DNA of 64,000 nucleotides from Synechococcus sp. RS9916 (GTDB taxonomy: Bacteria > Cyanobacteriota > Cyanobacteriia > PCC-6307 > Cyanobiaceae): positions 1,328,869 through 1,392,868 of the forward strand of contig NZ_DS022299.1 of assembly GCF_000153825.1 (NCBI RefSeq), in the 5' to 3' direction. Shown piece by piece: positions 47,831 to 55,294 of the stretch. The notes beneath the pieces were generated by a model. It was not told the origin of the DNA. It made no database searches and saw only the letters and a program-made list of their open reading frames with translations. The position numbers were made by a program, and so were the translations under genes. Numbering within the stretch: position 1 is the stretch's first letter; each line of letters opens with the position of its first letter.

Positions 47831-48019
47831 ATGCTGTTTCAGACGCTGCATCGCCTGCGGGAAGCATTGGCAACGAAGGTGAAGCAATCGCCTGATGCCC
47901 ATACACCCGTGACGCTCACAGCCATGGATGCGGTGTTGGTGTCGCGGTTGCTATTGAGGCGTTTGGGCTTATGGCACGTCGCCCAAGGCGACCACGGGCG
48001 CAGGCTGAGGCTCTATTGA
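47831..48019 (+). CDS. Small ORF of the post-tRNA repeat (62 aa)
   Basis: MLFQTLHRLREALATKVKQS ... TPVTLTAMDAV. The TAMDAVLLLRRL block is also found after tRNA copies 1 and 2, where it ends in a TGA that is TTA here, lengthening the frame. Other copies are cut or lack a start. Likely a decaying gene. Confidence 0.35.
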   Translation: MLFQTLHRLREALATKVKQSPDAHTPVTLTAMDAVLVSRLLLRRLGLWHVAQGDHGRRLRLY

Positions 48020-48171
48020 GGTTTCGGGTATGGCAGCGAAACGAGCGGAATGCTTATCGCACCCGCGCATTGAAACCATCCTCAATGCGGTTTAACGCGG
48101 TTTGCTCTTCGTGCGTAGCGAGCATGCCGATGACGGTGAAGGAGATCAGAAGAGCGGTGACCATGGGTTGA
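47971..48171 (+). CDS. Small basic ORF of the post-tRNA repeat, copy 3 (66 aa)
   Basis: MARRPRRPRAQAEALLRFRV..., nearly identical to the ORF at 36331; antisense to the micropeptide gene at 48054 in its second half. Confidence 0.35.
   Translation: MARRPRRPRAQAEALLRFRVWQRNERNAYRTRALKPSSMRFNAVCSSCVASMPMTVKEIRRAVTMG
48054..48164 (-). CDS. 36-residue membrane peptide, copy 2
   Basis: MVTALLISFTVIGMLATHEE, differing from the 36414 copy only at Asp26Asn and Leu31Phe by eye. It has the same variant type-B leader upstream, and lies in the corresponding position after a tRNA-Arg end. Confidence 0.6.
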   Translation of the reverse strand: MVTALLISFTVIGMLATHEEQTALNRIEDGFNARVR

Positions 48172-48340
48172 AAATGATGTGTGGGGCGCTGCCCCTTCGA
48201 TTCCTTCAAGGTCCCAACCCCTCTGGTGAACCCCAGTGTTGGGCTGTGGTGGGGACGCAGGAAAGTTCTGGTGAGGTTCAGGTGGACAGCTCAGAACCGT
48301 TTCACAGCCTCGATTGCAAGTCCCTCGCTCCTTCTGATAG
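48165..48340 (-). promoter_or_regulatory. Type-B leader region, variant
   Basis: As at 36525, with CTTGAAGGAATCGAA and the stem GGGGCAGCGCCCC; the change from AGA to AGC/G in this hairpin keeps or lengthens the stem. Confidence 0.7.
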
Positions 48341-48341
48341 C

Positions 48342-48370
48342 CAATAAAAAACCCCGCTCGTGGCGGGGCA
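48342..48370 (-). terminator. Terminator downstream of precursor at 48497
   Basis: CCCCGCtcgtGGCGGGG with TTTTTTATTGG on the minus strand. Confidence 0.7.
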
Positions 48371-48496
48371 GTGATCTGAGTTGTTGCGCCGGGGGATGGA
48401 TCAGCCCCCAAACAATTGACCGCCCTGCTTTTCCCGGGTTGGGTCTTGTATGGCTTTCAGCTCATCACATGAGCATCAGGCTCCCCGGCATTCAAC

Positions 48497-48787
48497 TCAC
48501 TTCAAGACGGGCTTGCGGCCTTTGCCGCCTCCACGGGAGCCGGGCTCTTCCCGATAGCTACCAGAGTTCTTGCCAGAGTCGCCTTCTTCGCTGATGGCGT
48601 CATGAATGGCATCAGCGACGTCTTCTTTGACTTCGTCCCAAATGTCACTGGCCAGCCACCCGCCAACAAAGGCTGCACCGGTTGCAACCACCGGCACGAC
48701 CCATGCGATGCCGCCATTCAGTTCAGACAGTTCGGCGAGTTGAAGCTCTTGGTCGACGGTGGTCTCGTTGATGAAAGAAGTCGTCAT
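48497..48787 (-). CDS. Double-glycine precursor with membrane-helix core (96 aa), copy 2
   Basis: MTTSFINETTVDQELQLAEL then SELNGG, a hydrophobic helix IAWVVPVVATGAAFVGGWLA, an acidic stretch and the same GRKPVLK tail as at 29608. The differences cluster in the hydrophobic helix and just after it. Position and flanks suggest this is the original chromosomal copy and the one at 29608 a duplicate inside the island. Confidence 0.8.
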   Translation of the reverse strand: MTTSFINETTVDQELQLAELSELNGGIAWVVPVVATGAAFVGGWLASDIWDEVKEDVADAIHDAISEEGDSGKNSGSYREEPGSRGGGKGRKPVLK

Positions 48788-48900
48788 TGGTTTTTGTTGG
48801 GTGAAGTGTGGTGGAGGTCTCCCTCCGACTCACACACCATCGCCGTGATCGCCACCCGCTTCATTGATCTGGGTCAACGGTTTCTGTGATCTTGGTCACC
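48788..48900 (-). promoter_or_regulatory. Type-C leader with CRP-type site, copy 4
   Basis: TGTGATCTTGGTCACC at 48885-48900 (one mismatch at the last base), 98 bp before the start codon of the 48497 gene; same hairpin near the start as copy 1. Confidence 0.7.
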
Positions 48901-48905
48901 AGTAT

Positions 48906-49088
48906 TCAGATCCCAGTCACCACCTGGGCTGGCAGCGTTCCATCCGCTCTTTTGCCTGTAGGCCAGGCCTCGATGGCGTTGTGCCGCAGCATCCGCCTGA
49001 CGATGAGCTGCTCTTCTTCATTCAGAAGCGAACCCACCCCATTCTCTTGGGAATGACGGTCAACAAGCAGCCGGCCCTCCTTGAGCAT
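48906..49088 (-). CDS. Hypothetical protein (60 aa), paralogue of 42325 gene
   Basis: MLKEGRLLVDRHSQENGVGS, LLNEEEQLIV then RRMLRHNAIEAW, a shortened form of the protein at 42325. The start is the ATG at 49088; the frame is open further up. Unknown function. Confidence 0.5.
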   Translation of the reverse strand: MLKEGRLLVDRHSQENGVGSLLNEEEQLIVRRMLRHNAIEAWPTGKRADGTLPAQVVTGI

Positions 49089-49113
49089 GGCGCCTCTACA
49101 AAACTCGCCCAGC

Positions 49114-49323
49114 TCAAAACAGTCCAAGGGCATCCATCACCTTCACTCGAATTCCACCGAGTTTTGACCAGGCAGCTACAGCTTCGGCCTTGCTCTTGTA
49201 AGGCCGCCAATCGTCTTCTTCGATACGGCGTTGGATATGAGCTGCCACGCGCTGGGCGACGGCCACATCACTTGGAGCGCTCAGATCGATGGTCTTGCCA
49301 TTGATCGTCAACTGAGGGCCCAT
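49114..49323 (-). CDS. Hypothetical protein (69 aa)
   Basis: MGPQLTINGKTIDLSAPSDV, then helical AVAQRVAAHIQRRIEEDDWR and KAEAVAAWSKLGG. It looks like a compact alpha/beta protein. Unknown function. Confidence 0.6.
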   Translation of the reverse strand: MGPQLTINGKTIDLSAPSDVAVAQRVAAHIQRRIEEDDWRPYKSKAEAVAAWSKLGGIRVKVMDALGLF

Positions 49324-49448
49324 GGCTCAAGCGAAGCGGCCCCCAGTCTGCAGCGCCCTTGTCTTTGCAGGCGCCGACAAGATCTGAAGGGAGTGGAAAG
49401 AAACCAGGCGAGGTCCTCGTGTGACTGTCCTTCAACTCGACTTCACCA

Positions 49449-49477
49449 TGTCGTCGGTTCGAATCCAATCGGTGCCG
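49449..49477 (+). other. tRNA-like 3' remnant
   Basis: GTCGGTTCGAATCC inside a T-arm-like stretch, preceded by a CGAC..GTCG stem around TTCACCAT. The T stem is imperfect and no 5' half is found, so this is at most a fragment, not a functional tRNA. Confidence 0.3.
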
Positions 49478-49612
49478 CTCAGCCACCGCAGAACTGTTCG
49501 GGGAGCAAGGACGCCGAGATCAACGGCAGCAGCGGCCAGTTGCGTCGCAGTACTGCAAGCGACAACGGATCCTGAGCTTTCAACCCAAGATGCGTTGAAA
49601 GCCGACAGGTTC

Positions 49613-49954
49613 ATGGCATCCAAGTTCTTCCACGTGCATCACGAGTTCCGCGCTGGCAAAGCGCAGCAGTGGTGGGAGACGGCCCAAGCAGCGATGGCTC
49701 CAGGTGGAGGCTGGGATGAGGCCGTCGCCAAAAACCTCGAAGCGGGGTTCTACAACCATTCGTTCTGCCCAATTGGACCTGAAGGCCCTGCCTTCTGCAT
49801 CTGGGAAGTGCGCGAAGGAATCACAGCAGAAGAGTTTCAGGAGTTCATCGACGGCCCGAATGGCGTGAACTTCGGGCTGGGGGCATGGATGAACATCTGC
49901 AGGGAGATCAACGTTGAGATGGCAGGGACCCCCCCATACCCAAGAAAGTTCTGA
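49613..49954 (+). CDS. Conserved hypothetical protein (113 aa)
   Basis: MASKFFHVHHEFRAGKAQQW followed by NHSFCPIGPEGPAFCIWEVR and EEFQEFIDGPNG. The alternating pattern suggests a ferredoxin-like alpha/beta fold as in dimeric alpha-beta barrel proteins. The internal ATG at 49613 is preferred; the upstream frame is low-complexity. Confidence 0.75.
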   Translation: MASKFFHVHHEFRAGKAQQWWETAQAAMAPGGGWDEAVAKNLEAGFYNHSFCPIGPEGPAFCIWEVREGITAEEFQEFIDGPNGVNFGLGAWMNICREINVEMAGTPPYPRKF

Positions 49955-50186
49955 CACAACTTGAGATTGGCGTTAAGCCTGGTGTGGACTTGACTCAATC
50001 GCCGAAGCACCGACTTTCAAAGTCAATTAATTGCGGGCACTCTGCATGAACTGGATGCCGGCAAAGGACGCGACAGAGCACGACTAAAACCCCTCTGAGA
50101 GGCCGTTTAATGAAGTCCGCAAGTCTCATGGAGAGACTCGCGGGGCTACTCACAGAGGCTTTTGGGCAGGAATTAGAGGGCGTTCA

Positions 50187-50843
50187 GTGTCATCTCTTCA
50201 GGTTAAAGCAAACGCCACACACATTGAGCCATTCGAAAACAGATGGGCTAAACATGAAAAACCCTTCGACCCCTGCGTTATGCACCCAGAGCTCAAACGG
50301 CGCTACCAAAAACTGTTTAACTTCTACGACAAAACTGGTGATGGCCGCCTTGTATTTGCAGACGACCTAGCTCCTGTCGCTGATGCGATCGACGCTCGCT
50401 GGGGAAAAAACAAGCGCCCTATCCCGAATCTGCTCAAACTGCTTTACACCACATATCAAAAAGAGAACAGCCGCAGGGATCTGAATCACGACGGCCAGGT
50501 GGAACCAGACGAATTCGTCTCGGCCCATGAGAATGTAGTGAACAGCTTTCAAGCGAGTCCTGACAAAGCGCGAGCGTTCATACGACAGGCTGCTGGAGGC
50601 TTTTTCTCTTGCCTTGATTTGGATCAGGATGGATGGCTAGTTCCCGACGATCTTGCAGCCTACGCAGAGGCTTATGGACATCCCAGTGACTGGGTCGAGA
50701 CCAATCTCAATGCCATGTTGCAAATGTTGGACAAACCACTTGGCCGGATTGATTTGGAAACGTTTCTACTTCTGATTGAGCAGTATTGGTTCGACCCATC
50801 CCCGAATGTTCCCGGTGCAAAGTTATTCGGGCAATCTGCCTGA
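50187..50843 (+). CDS. EF-hand calcium-binding protein
   Basis: A 218-residue protein with three canonical EF-hand loops: DKTGDGRLVFAD (about residue 48), DLNHDGQVEPDE (about 98) and DLDQDGWLVPDD (about 143), plus a fourth degenerate helix pair near 185. The layout resembles calerythrin/sarcoplasmic calcium-binding proteins. GTG start at 50187 is uncertain; an ATG at residue 32 is an alternative. Likely a cytoplasmic calcium sensor or buffer. Confidence 0.85.
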   Translation: MSSLQVKANATHIEPFENRWAKHEKPFDPCVMHPELKRRYQKLFNFYDKTGDGRLVFADDLAPVADAIDARWGKNKRPIPNLLKLLYTTYQKENSRRDLNHDGQVEPDEFVSAHENVVNSFQASPDKARAFIRQAAGGFFSCLDLDQDGWLVPDDLAAYAEAYGHPSDWVETNLNAMLQMLDKPLGRIDLETFLLLIEQYWFDPSPNVPGAKLFGQSA

Positions 50844-51188
50844 ATAGATGTCGGCAAAGGACTCGATAGCGGGTTGGCATTGACCCGTCAGACAAGGCAA
50901 CAAACGCAACAGATGAGTCGAGAAGGGCCGCATTACCACTTTCCTGCTCGCTGGTATTGCGTGTTCTTGCTGAGTCTTTGCACTTAAGTTAATGCATCCA
51001 GTACACCCTGATTCCCGGCCACCCCAGCCAGCCTTCACTAGCCATAATCACTAGAACATCTACAGCAAAAGCATGTTATGCTTAAGTTGAATTTATGGCG
51101 GCTAACATCCAGAGGAGGATGCACAGCGCGCTATTCAATACCCCAAAACAAGCGTAGGCGACGCGACTTCACACGCTCAGAGCTGCGC

Positions 51189-51539
51189 CTATTTGCAGAC
51201 AAACTGGAACACGTAGTCATACATCTTTCCGGGATCATTCTTCCTCCATTGATCATTATTAGGGAAGCGATAGCGTTCACCTTTGCAGTCCCAAAACGTA
51301 TTATCAAAGCGCTCTTTCCCGTCGGTGTACTCCCACTTCACCAGCACCCGGCGAAGACCACGCTCTTGCTTTTTGATTTTTTTCGCATACATCAAGTTTC
51401 CTTTTGTGTCCTGACCCATCAAGACAAAGCCGTCCTTATCAACAAGGCGACCAGTCGCATCAATCTGAGCGGCCTGAGCCTGAAATGAAGGAACCAGCAC
51501 CATGCCAGCAACCATCAACAAGTAACTGAATAACTTCAA
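51189..51539 (-). CDS. Exported protein (116 aa)
   Basis: MKLFSYLLMVAGMVLVPSFQ is a signal peptide with AQA-A cleavage near residue 23. The mature part is basic with WEYTDGKERFDNTFWDCKGE and a C-terminal Cys. Monocistronic; unknown function. Confidence 0.75.
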   Translation of the reverse strand: MKLFSYLLMVAGMVLVPSFQAQAAQIDATGRLVDKDGFVLMGQDTKGNLMYAKKIKKQERGLRRVLVKWEYTDGKERFDNTFWDCKGERYRFPNNDQWRKNDPGKMYDYVFQFVCK

Positions 51540-52221
51540 AGCAAATCCTCTTGCGAAGAGTCGAGATCACGAGACTTAGAGCCTCTCAAGGCTGACAAGC
51601 CGAACATCGAGCCACAAGCAATTTTAGTATTTAATAACCTTTTCAACACAGGTGTAGGTGATCGCGAAACTGAACGGCAACGCATCAGCAATCCCAGCCA
51701 CCCACCTCAAAAGCCCATCCCATCTCCACATGCCCTGCTGATCCACAGGGCTTAACAGCGGCGCGCCGCGAAGGCGGAACTCACCCGACGGATCAAAGTG
51801 AAAGCAACAAGATGAGATGGGGGCGACTGCGATCTTTGGCAACCCTGCAGAGCGCCGACCGCAGTCGCGACTCCCACCCAAACGATGTCGAGCGGATCGT
51901 GACGCCCGTGAGGCTGATCGGGGAATGCTGACCTGATAAGAACTGGGTGGTCGCGGAAGGCGCCGGCCATGGGCTTCATGCCTGGCCTGGATCTTGATGC
52001 GACCAACGGTGCAGTGAGCTTCTCTGCAACGCTTTTTCGCCCACCCCCAGGCAACCGGCAGCCAACGCCATTCCGCAGGATGCATTTCCAACCAAAAGGA
52101 ACGCACGAAACCAAACAAGCCTGACTGAATCCCCCATCAAACCGGTGCCCTATCCCAACATGAGCAAGATCACTCTGCGAGATGAGTTTGATCAACAGGC
52201 TTCAACCTTTCTGCCCATAAC
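51540..52221. other. Region without a convincing gene
   Basis: Two overlapping minus-strand open frames (51624-52118 and 51752-52195) are Arg/Ser/Pro-rich with no recognisable motif; neither is clearly coding. May contain a decayed gene. Confidence 0.4.
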
Positions 52222-52730
52222 TTGTGTTCAGTTCGCAATCATCGCGAACAATTTTTCATCACTCCTCTCACCATAAAACTGTTTCGTTCTGATCACAGCC
52301 TTGGCCTTGCTGCCGGCCTCGTGGCAACAGCAGGCATCATCCCGCTGACAACGGCCATCTCTCAAGCAGCTCCTTCTGCTCAACCCCACGCCTCACAAAC
52401 CTGGATTGCACGTTGCAATGGCGTTCAACTGAACTTCATGCCACGCGCCAACAAATTCATCATGTATTGGAAAGGCACGCCACAAAATGCGAATGCCTCG
52501 CGTAACGGCGGCGTTCAGATTGCGACATATCGGATCACCAATCTGTCGAACAACAGCCGACAGGAATACATGACTGGCAAATTCCCCAACGAAATGCCCG
52601 GATTGTGCTGACGCGCGCCAAGAATGGAAGGGGTCGAGACAAGGTGTCGTTCCTGCGCAACCATGGCCACACCGGTGCACTGGGCAGCTGGAAATACTGC
52701 GACACCCGGATTGTTGTTCACGGATGCTGA
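52222..52730 (+). pseudogene. Exported protein gene with a frameshift
   Basis: The first frame gives a signal-like segment (LGLAAGLVATAGIIPLTTAI) and a domain up to GKFPNEMP, stopping at 52609. The next frame continues naturally IVLTRAKNGRGRDKVSFLRN and ends WKYCDTRIVVHGC at 52730. One indel near 52595-52605 would join them into one protein of about 165 residues with two Cys in the C-terminal part. Either a pseudogene or a sequencing error. Confidence 0.6.
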
Positions 52731-52865
52731 ATGCATGCACCCGCCTCCTCAAAGCGGAGATCTCTTCATCAGAGCGATTCAAGACGCCAGCTGCAAGCAG
52801 CGCTGCACTTGCACCATCAGCGCCTGAGCGAGGCCCACAAAACACCAAAGCAAGACAGCGAGACA

Positions 52866-53105
52866 ATGAGCGACACCCAAGTGATCATTCAGCGGCTGAC
52901 CGAGATCCTGGAGGTCGATTTCAGCTGGCATGAAGAATGCCAGGAGACTTGGGAATCGGAAGGCGACGTTGGCTGGATCAGCGGCGCCTTGGCCCAAGCC
53001 GATGAAAGCGACGCTGTGCGTGCCGCAGCCCGTCAGGAGGTGGTCGCTGAAGCCCTCGACACTGTGGCGATGCTGTTCGGTTGGGAACGCCCGGTCGAGG
53101 ACTGA
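52866..53105 (+). CDS. Conserved hypothetical protein (79 aa)
   Basis: MSDTQVIIQRLTEILEVDFS..., acidic and helical with WESEGDVGWISGALAQADES. Good soluble-protein composition; unknown function. Start is the first ATG after the upstream low-complexity frame. Confidence 0.68.
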   Translation: MSDTQVIIQRLTEILEVDFSWHEECQETWESEGDVGWISGALAQADESDAVRAAARQEVVAEALDTVAMLFGWERPVED

Positions 53106-53246
53106 GAGCGGGATTTCGTCCCGATCCAGGACATCTTCATCGCGATCGTTGGTGGCGTCGCTCGCATCGGCAGCCGCCTCATCACCGGCATCCATCAGGC
53201 CAGCGATCATCGCCTCGCTATCCAATCCCGAGGCAAACCTGCCCCT

Positions 53247-53507
53247 TCAGTTGGGATCCGTGGGAAAGAGCTTCCACTCAGCGTCTTCAGGGATCTCCGG
53301 CGCTTGCTTGAGATCTTGCGGTTCCTCAAACAACACACGCCATTCCGGACAACGACACGGCACATAGTCGCTGTGCTCAATCCGGATCCCTCCCAGCACC
53401 GAAGGAGCGCCGTACCAGCCCGCCCGCCAATGGGACTGCTCATTCAACCCGCCACGGAACCAGACCCAGCAGCGCGCATTTGGTTGTGTTGTGGATTTCG
53501 CCGGCAT
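53247..53507 (-). CDS. Hypothetical protein (86 aa)
   Basis: MPAKSTTQPNARCWVWFRGG... with many Trp and a Cys pair region VPCRCPEWRVLFEEPQDLKQ. Reads like a folded small domain. Unknown function. Confidence 0.6.
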   Translation of the reverse strand: MPAKSTTQPNARCWVWFRGGLNEQSHWRAGWYGAPSVLGGIRIEHSDYVPCRCPEWRVLFEEPQDLKQAPEIPEDAEWKLFPTDPN

Positions 53508-53588
53508 CAGCGTTGTTGAGGCCGCTCCGGTGTAGCACCACCGGAGCGTGCAGCAAAAGACGGGGGCAACCCAAAGAGCGTCAAGGCG

Positions 53589-53753
53589 CTAGCTGCGGCG
53601 ATCGAGCTCCTCATCACCGGCATCCACCAAATCGTTGAAGCGGGACACCCCCGCTTCACGAAAACAGAACTCCCTGGAGGCAGGCTTTTGATCCTTGGAT
53701 CGCGGCTGGTCCCACCCTTCGCGATAGTCCTGCTCCTCTTGCCACTCCGACAC
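53589..53753 (-). CDS. Small acidic protein (54 aa)
   Basis: GTG start, VSEWQEEQDYREGWDQPRSK, then a short middle and NDLVDAGDEELDRRS. Composition is clearly protein-like and hydrophilic. Unknown; found in the run of small genes between the island and gluQ. Confidence 0.55.
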   Translation of the reverse strand: MSEWQEEQDYREGWDQPRSKDQKPASREFCFREAGVSRFNDLVDAGDEELDRRS

Positions 53754-53849
53754 TGATCACCACGTCGTTGCAATCACGCTAACGACGCCCATCAGAGCCC
53801 CTCAGCAGAGGGCTCTGAGCGCAGAACCCGTGGTTCGAACCCACTTCGA

Positions 53850-54098
53850 TTACTGAATCAGGTTCATCCCCAGAAAGCCCTTCCCCATCCCGAAGCCGGG
53901 GCGTTTGTCCTGCAGAAACGTGATCGCCACCTCCACATCCAAAAGGCCTGCCTCCTCCAGCTCCGCAAGGGGCACCTGCCCCTCGCTTCTCGCGAGGTAA
54001 TTGCGATGGATGTCGTCCTTGCGCGCCCCTAAGAAACTCACCACCTCCTGGAGGAGACAATCGCGCCACTCGTCCTTTTGCTGCTGTGAGACCCCCAT
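53850..54098 (-). CDS. Hypothetical protein (82 aa)
   Basis: MGVSQQQKDEWRDCLLQEVV..., a helical acidic protein ending GFGMGKGFLGMNLIQ. Unknown function. Confidence 0.62.
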   Translation of the reverse strand: MGVSQQQKDEWRDCLLQEVVSFLGARKDDIHRNYLARSEGQVPLAELEEAGLLDVEVAITFLQDKRPGFGMGKGFLGMNLIQ

Positions 54099-54153
54099 TC
54101 CCTCGCTCCGAGACCTGATCGGCGCAGGCTAGGGGCCCCATTCACCTGCGGCG

Positions 54154-54402
54154 TCAGGTCTGGTTCCCGCCGAGCATGTCCTCGTAGCCCTCGTAGGGGT
54201 CGTATTCCGCCCAGCCAGGACTGGCCTGGTCCATCAAGTCGTATTCACCATCAATCATCTGCATCCGGGTGTTGCCGTAGGGAACCGTGTTGCAGGTCAC
54301 GCCCCCACCGTCGAGCGGCGTGCAGTCATCGAATCTCACTTGGGCGTGCGCCGGTCCACACACCATCAGGCAGCTCAACAGGGCAACAGCAGCAGAACGC
54401 AT
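54154..54402 (-). CDS. Exported protein (82 aa)
   Basis: Signal peptide MRSAAVALLSCLMVCGPAHA cleaved after AHA, then a mature part with one Cys pair (DDCTPLDGGGVTCNTVPYGN) and an acidic Tyr/Asp-rich C-terminus. Unknown function. Confidence 0.75.
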   Translation of the reverse strand: MRSAAVALLSCLMVCGPAHAQVRFDDCTPLDGGGVTCNTVPYGNTRMQMIDGEYDLMDQASPGWAEYDPYEGYEDMLGGNQT

Positions 54403-54469
54403 CAGCGGGAGAAACAGACTGCACCCATGCTGCTTCCTGCTTCAGCGATGCGCTGCCAACGTGCAAACG

Positions 54470-54799
54470 TCACAGGCCATGGCAGCGTCGCTGCACGGCC
54501 ACAAGGGTCTCGTTGGCCTTGGCACCTCGACCGGCCCCCAGCTGCACCATCACCACCTCGGCCTGCAAGCCAAGCAACAAGCTCTGGCAGGGGTAGCGAT
54601 CCAGATCTGACGCTTTGCGCTGCAGATCTTCGGCCTGCACCAGTGCCCTGCTGCACACCTGGGGCTGTTCGGACGCGAAACAAGCGCGGGCCGATGGGGT
54701 GACCGTCGCCAGGCTCCCTGCCCGGGCTGACAGCAGGCCCCCGGTGCTGATCAGCACCATGGCGGTCAGGCTTCGTGCAACGAAGTGAAGGGATCGCAC
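54470..54799 (-). CDS. Exported protein (109 aa)
   Basis: Signal-like N-terminus ARSLTAMVLISTGGLLSARA, then a helical mature part with four Cys (ACFASEQPQVC, CQSLLLG, RRCHGL) likely forming disulfides in the periplasm. Unknown function. Confidence 0.73.
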   Translation of the reverse strand: MRSLHFVARSLTAMVLISTGGLLSARAGSLATVTPSARACFASEQPQVCSRALVQAEDLQRKASDLDRYPCQSLLLGLQAEVVMVQLGAGRGAKANETLVAVQRRCHGL

Positions 54800-54944
54800 G
54801 AGAACGGGTGGTGTCAGAGCGCAGTCTGATCACCAAGACCGATCACTGAATGCACTGCCCCCTGACACTCTTCATCAACTGACGCTGCTGGAGACCGAGA
54901 ACCGCGATCTCCTGGGATGATGGTGAGGCTTTTTCTGGAATCGG

Positions 54945-55064
54945 ATGTACACCGACTGGACCGCCGTCGCCCTGCTGCTGTTCACCACCGTGCCCCTGCT
55001 GGCTGTGGTAGCGACAGCCGCCTTCTTCATCTGGCAGCAGAAGAAGAAGCAACAGCTGCGCTGA
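54945..55064 (+). CDS. Single-helix membrane protein (39 aa)
   Basis: MYTDWTAVALLLFTTVPLLA followed by VVATAAFFIWQQKKKQQLR: one transmembrane helix with a basic end, as in small photosynthetic or NDH subunits, but no specific match is recognised. Stop overlaps the end of the convergent zinc-motif gene. Confidence 0.6.
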   Translation: MYTDWTAVALLLFTTVPLLAVVATAAFFIWQQKKKQQLR

Positions 55065-55233
55065 TTTCCACCGACAAGCTGCCCTCGGCCGGCGTCAATG
55101 GGGACGTCCGGCCCTCTGGGCTTTCATCGATCGCTTTTCCCTGTCCTAAGCAGCTGAGACAGGTGCGAAAGCGCTGATCGGCCACGCGTTGAATGCCGCT
55201 CCCTCCACAGCGTTGGCAAACCATGTCCTTCAC
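55027..55233 (-). CDS. Small zinc-finger (DnaJ-type CxxCxG) protein
   Basis: About 65-68 residues with MVCQRCGGSGIQRV and CLSCLGQG: two C-x-x-C-x-G-x-G motifs as in the DnaJ zinc-binding domain and small thylakoid chaperone-like proteins. The remaining C-terminus is Ser/Ala-rich. Start at MKDMVCQ or at the fourth residue. Confidence 0.68.
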   Translation of the reverse strand: MKDMVCQRCGGSGIQRVADQRFRTCLSCLGQGKAIDESPEGRTSPLTPAEGSLSVEISAAVASSSAAR

Positions 55234-55294
55234 CAGCGTGCTGAATCCAGTGTGGGGAGATTCCTAGGCAGGAATCCCGAAGCCTTTGTGAAGA

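Noticed and set aside
27600..49000. Insertion sequences
   Set aside because: No transposase frames and no short terminal inverted repeats flanking an ORF were seen; the repeats are explained by tRNA ends, terminators and leader regions.
50823..51038. Minus-strand ORF of 71 residues
   Set aside because: No start signal or protein-like pattern; Cys/Gly-rich GC artefact.
51624..52195. Overlapping minus-strand ORFs
   Set aside because: Arg/Ser/Pro-rich, two frames equally open, no motif or start signal; typical of GC-rich non-coding DNA.
53810..53865. tRNA-like GTGGTTCGAACCCAC
   Set aside because: It is a short palindrome; no acceptor, D or anticodon arm fits, so it is not a tRNA.
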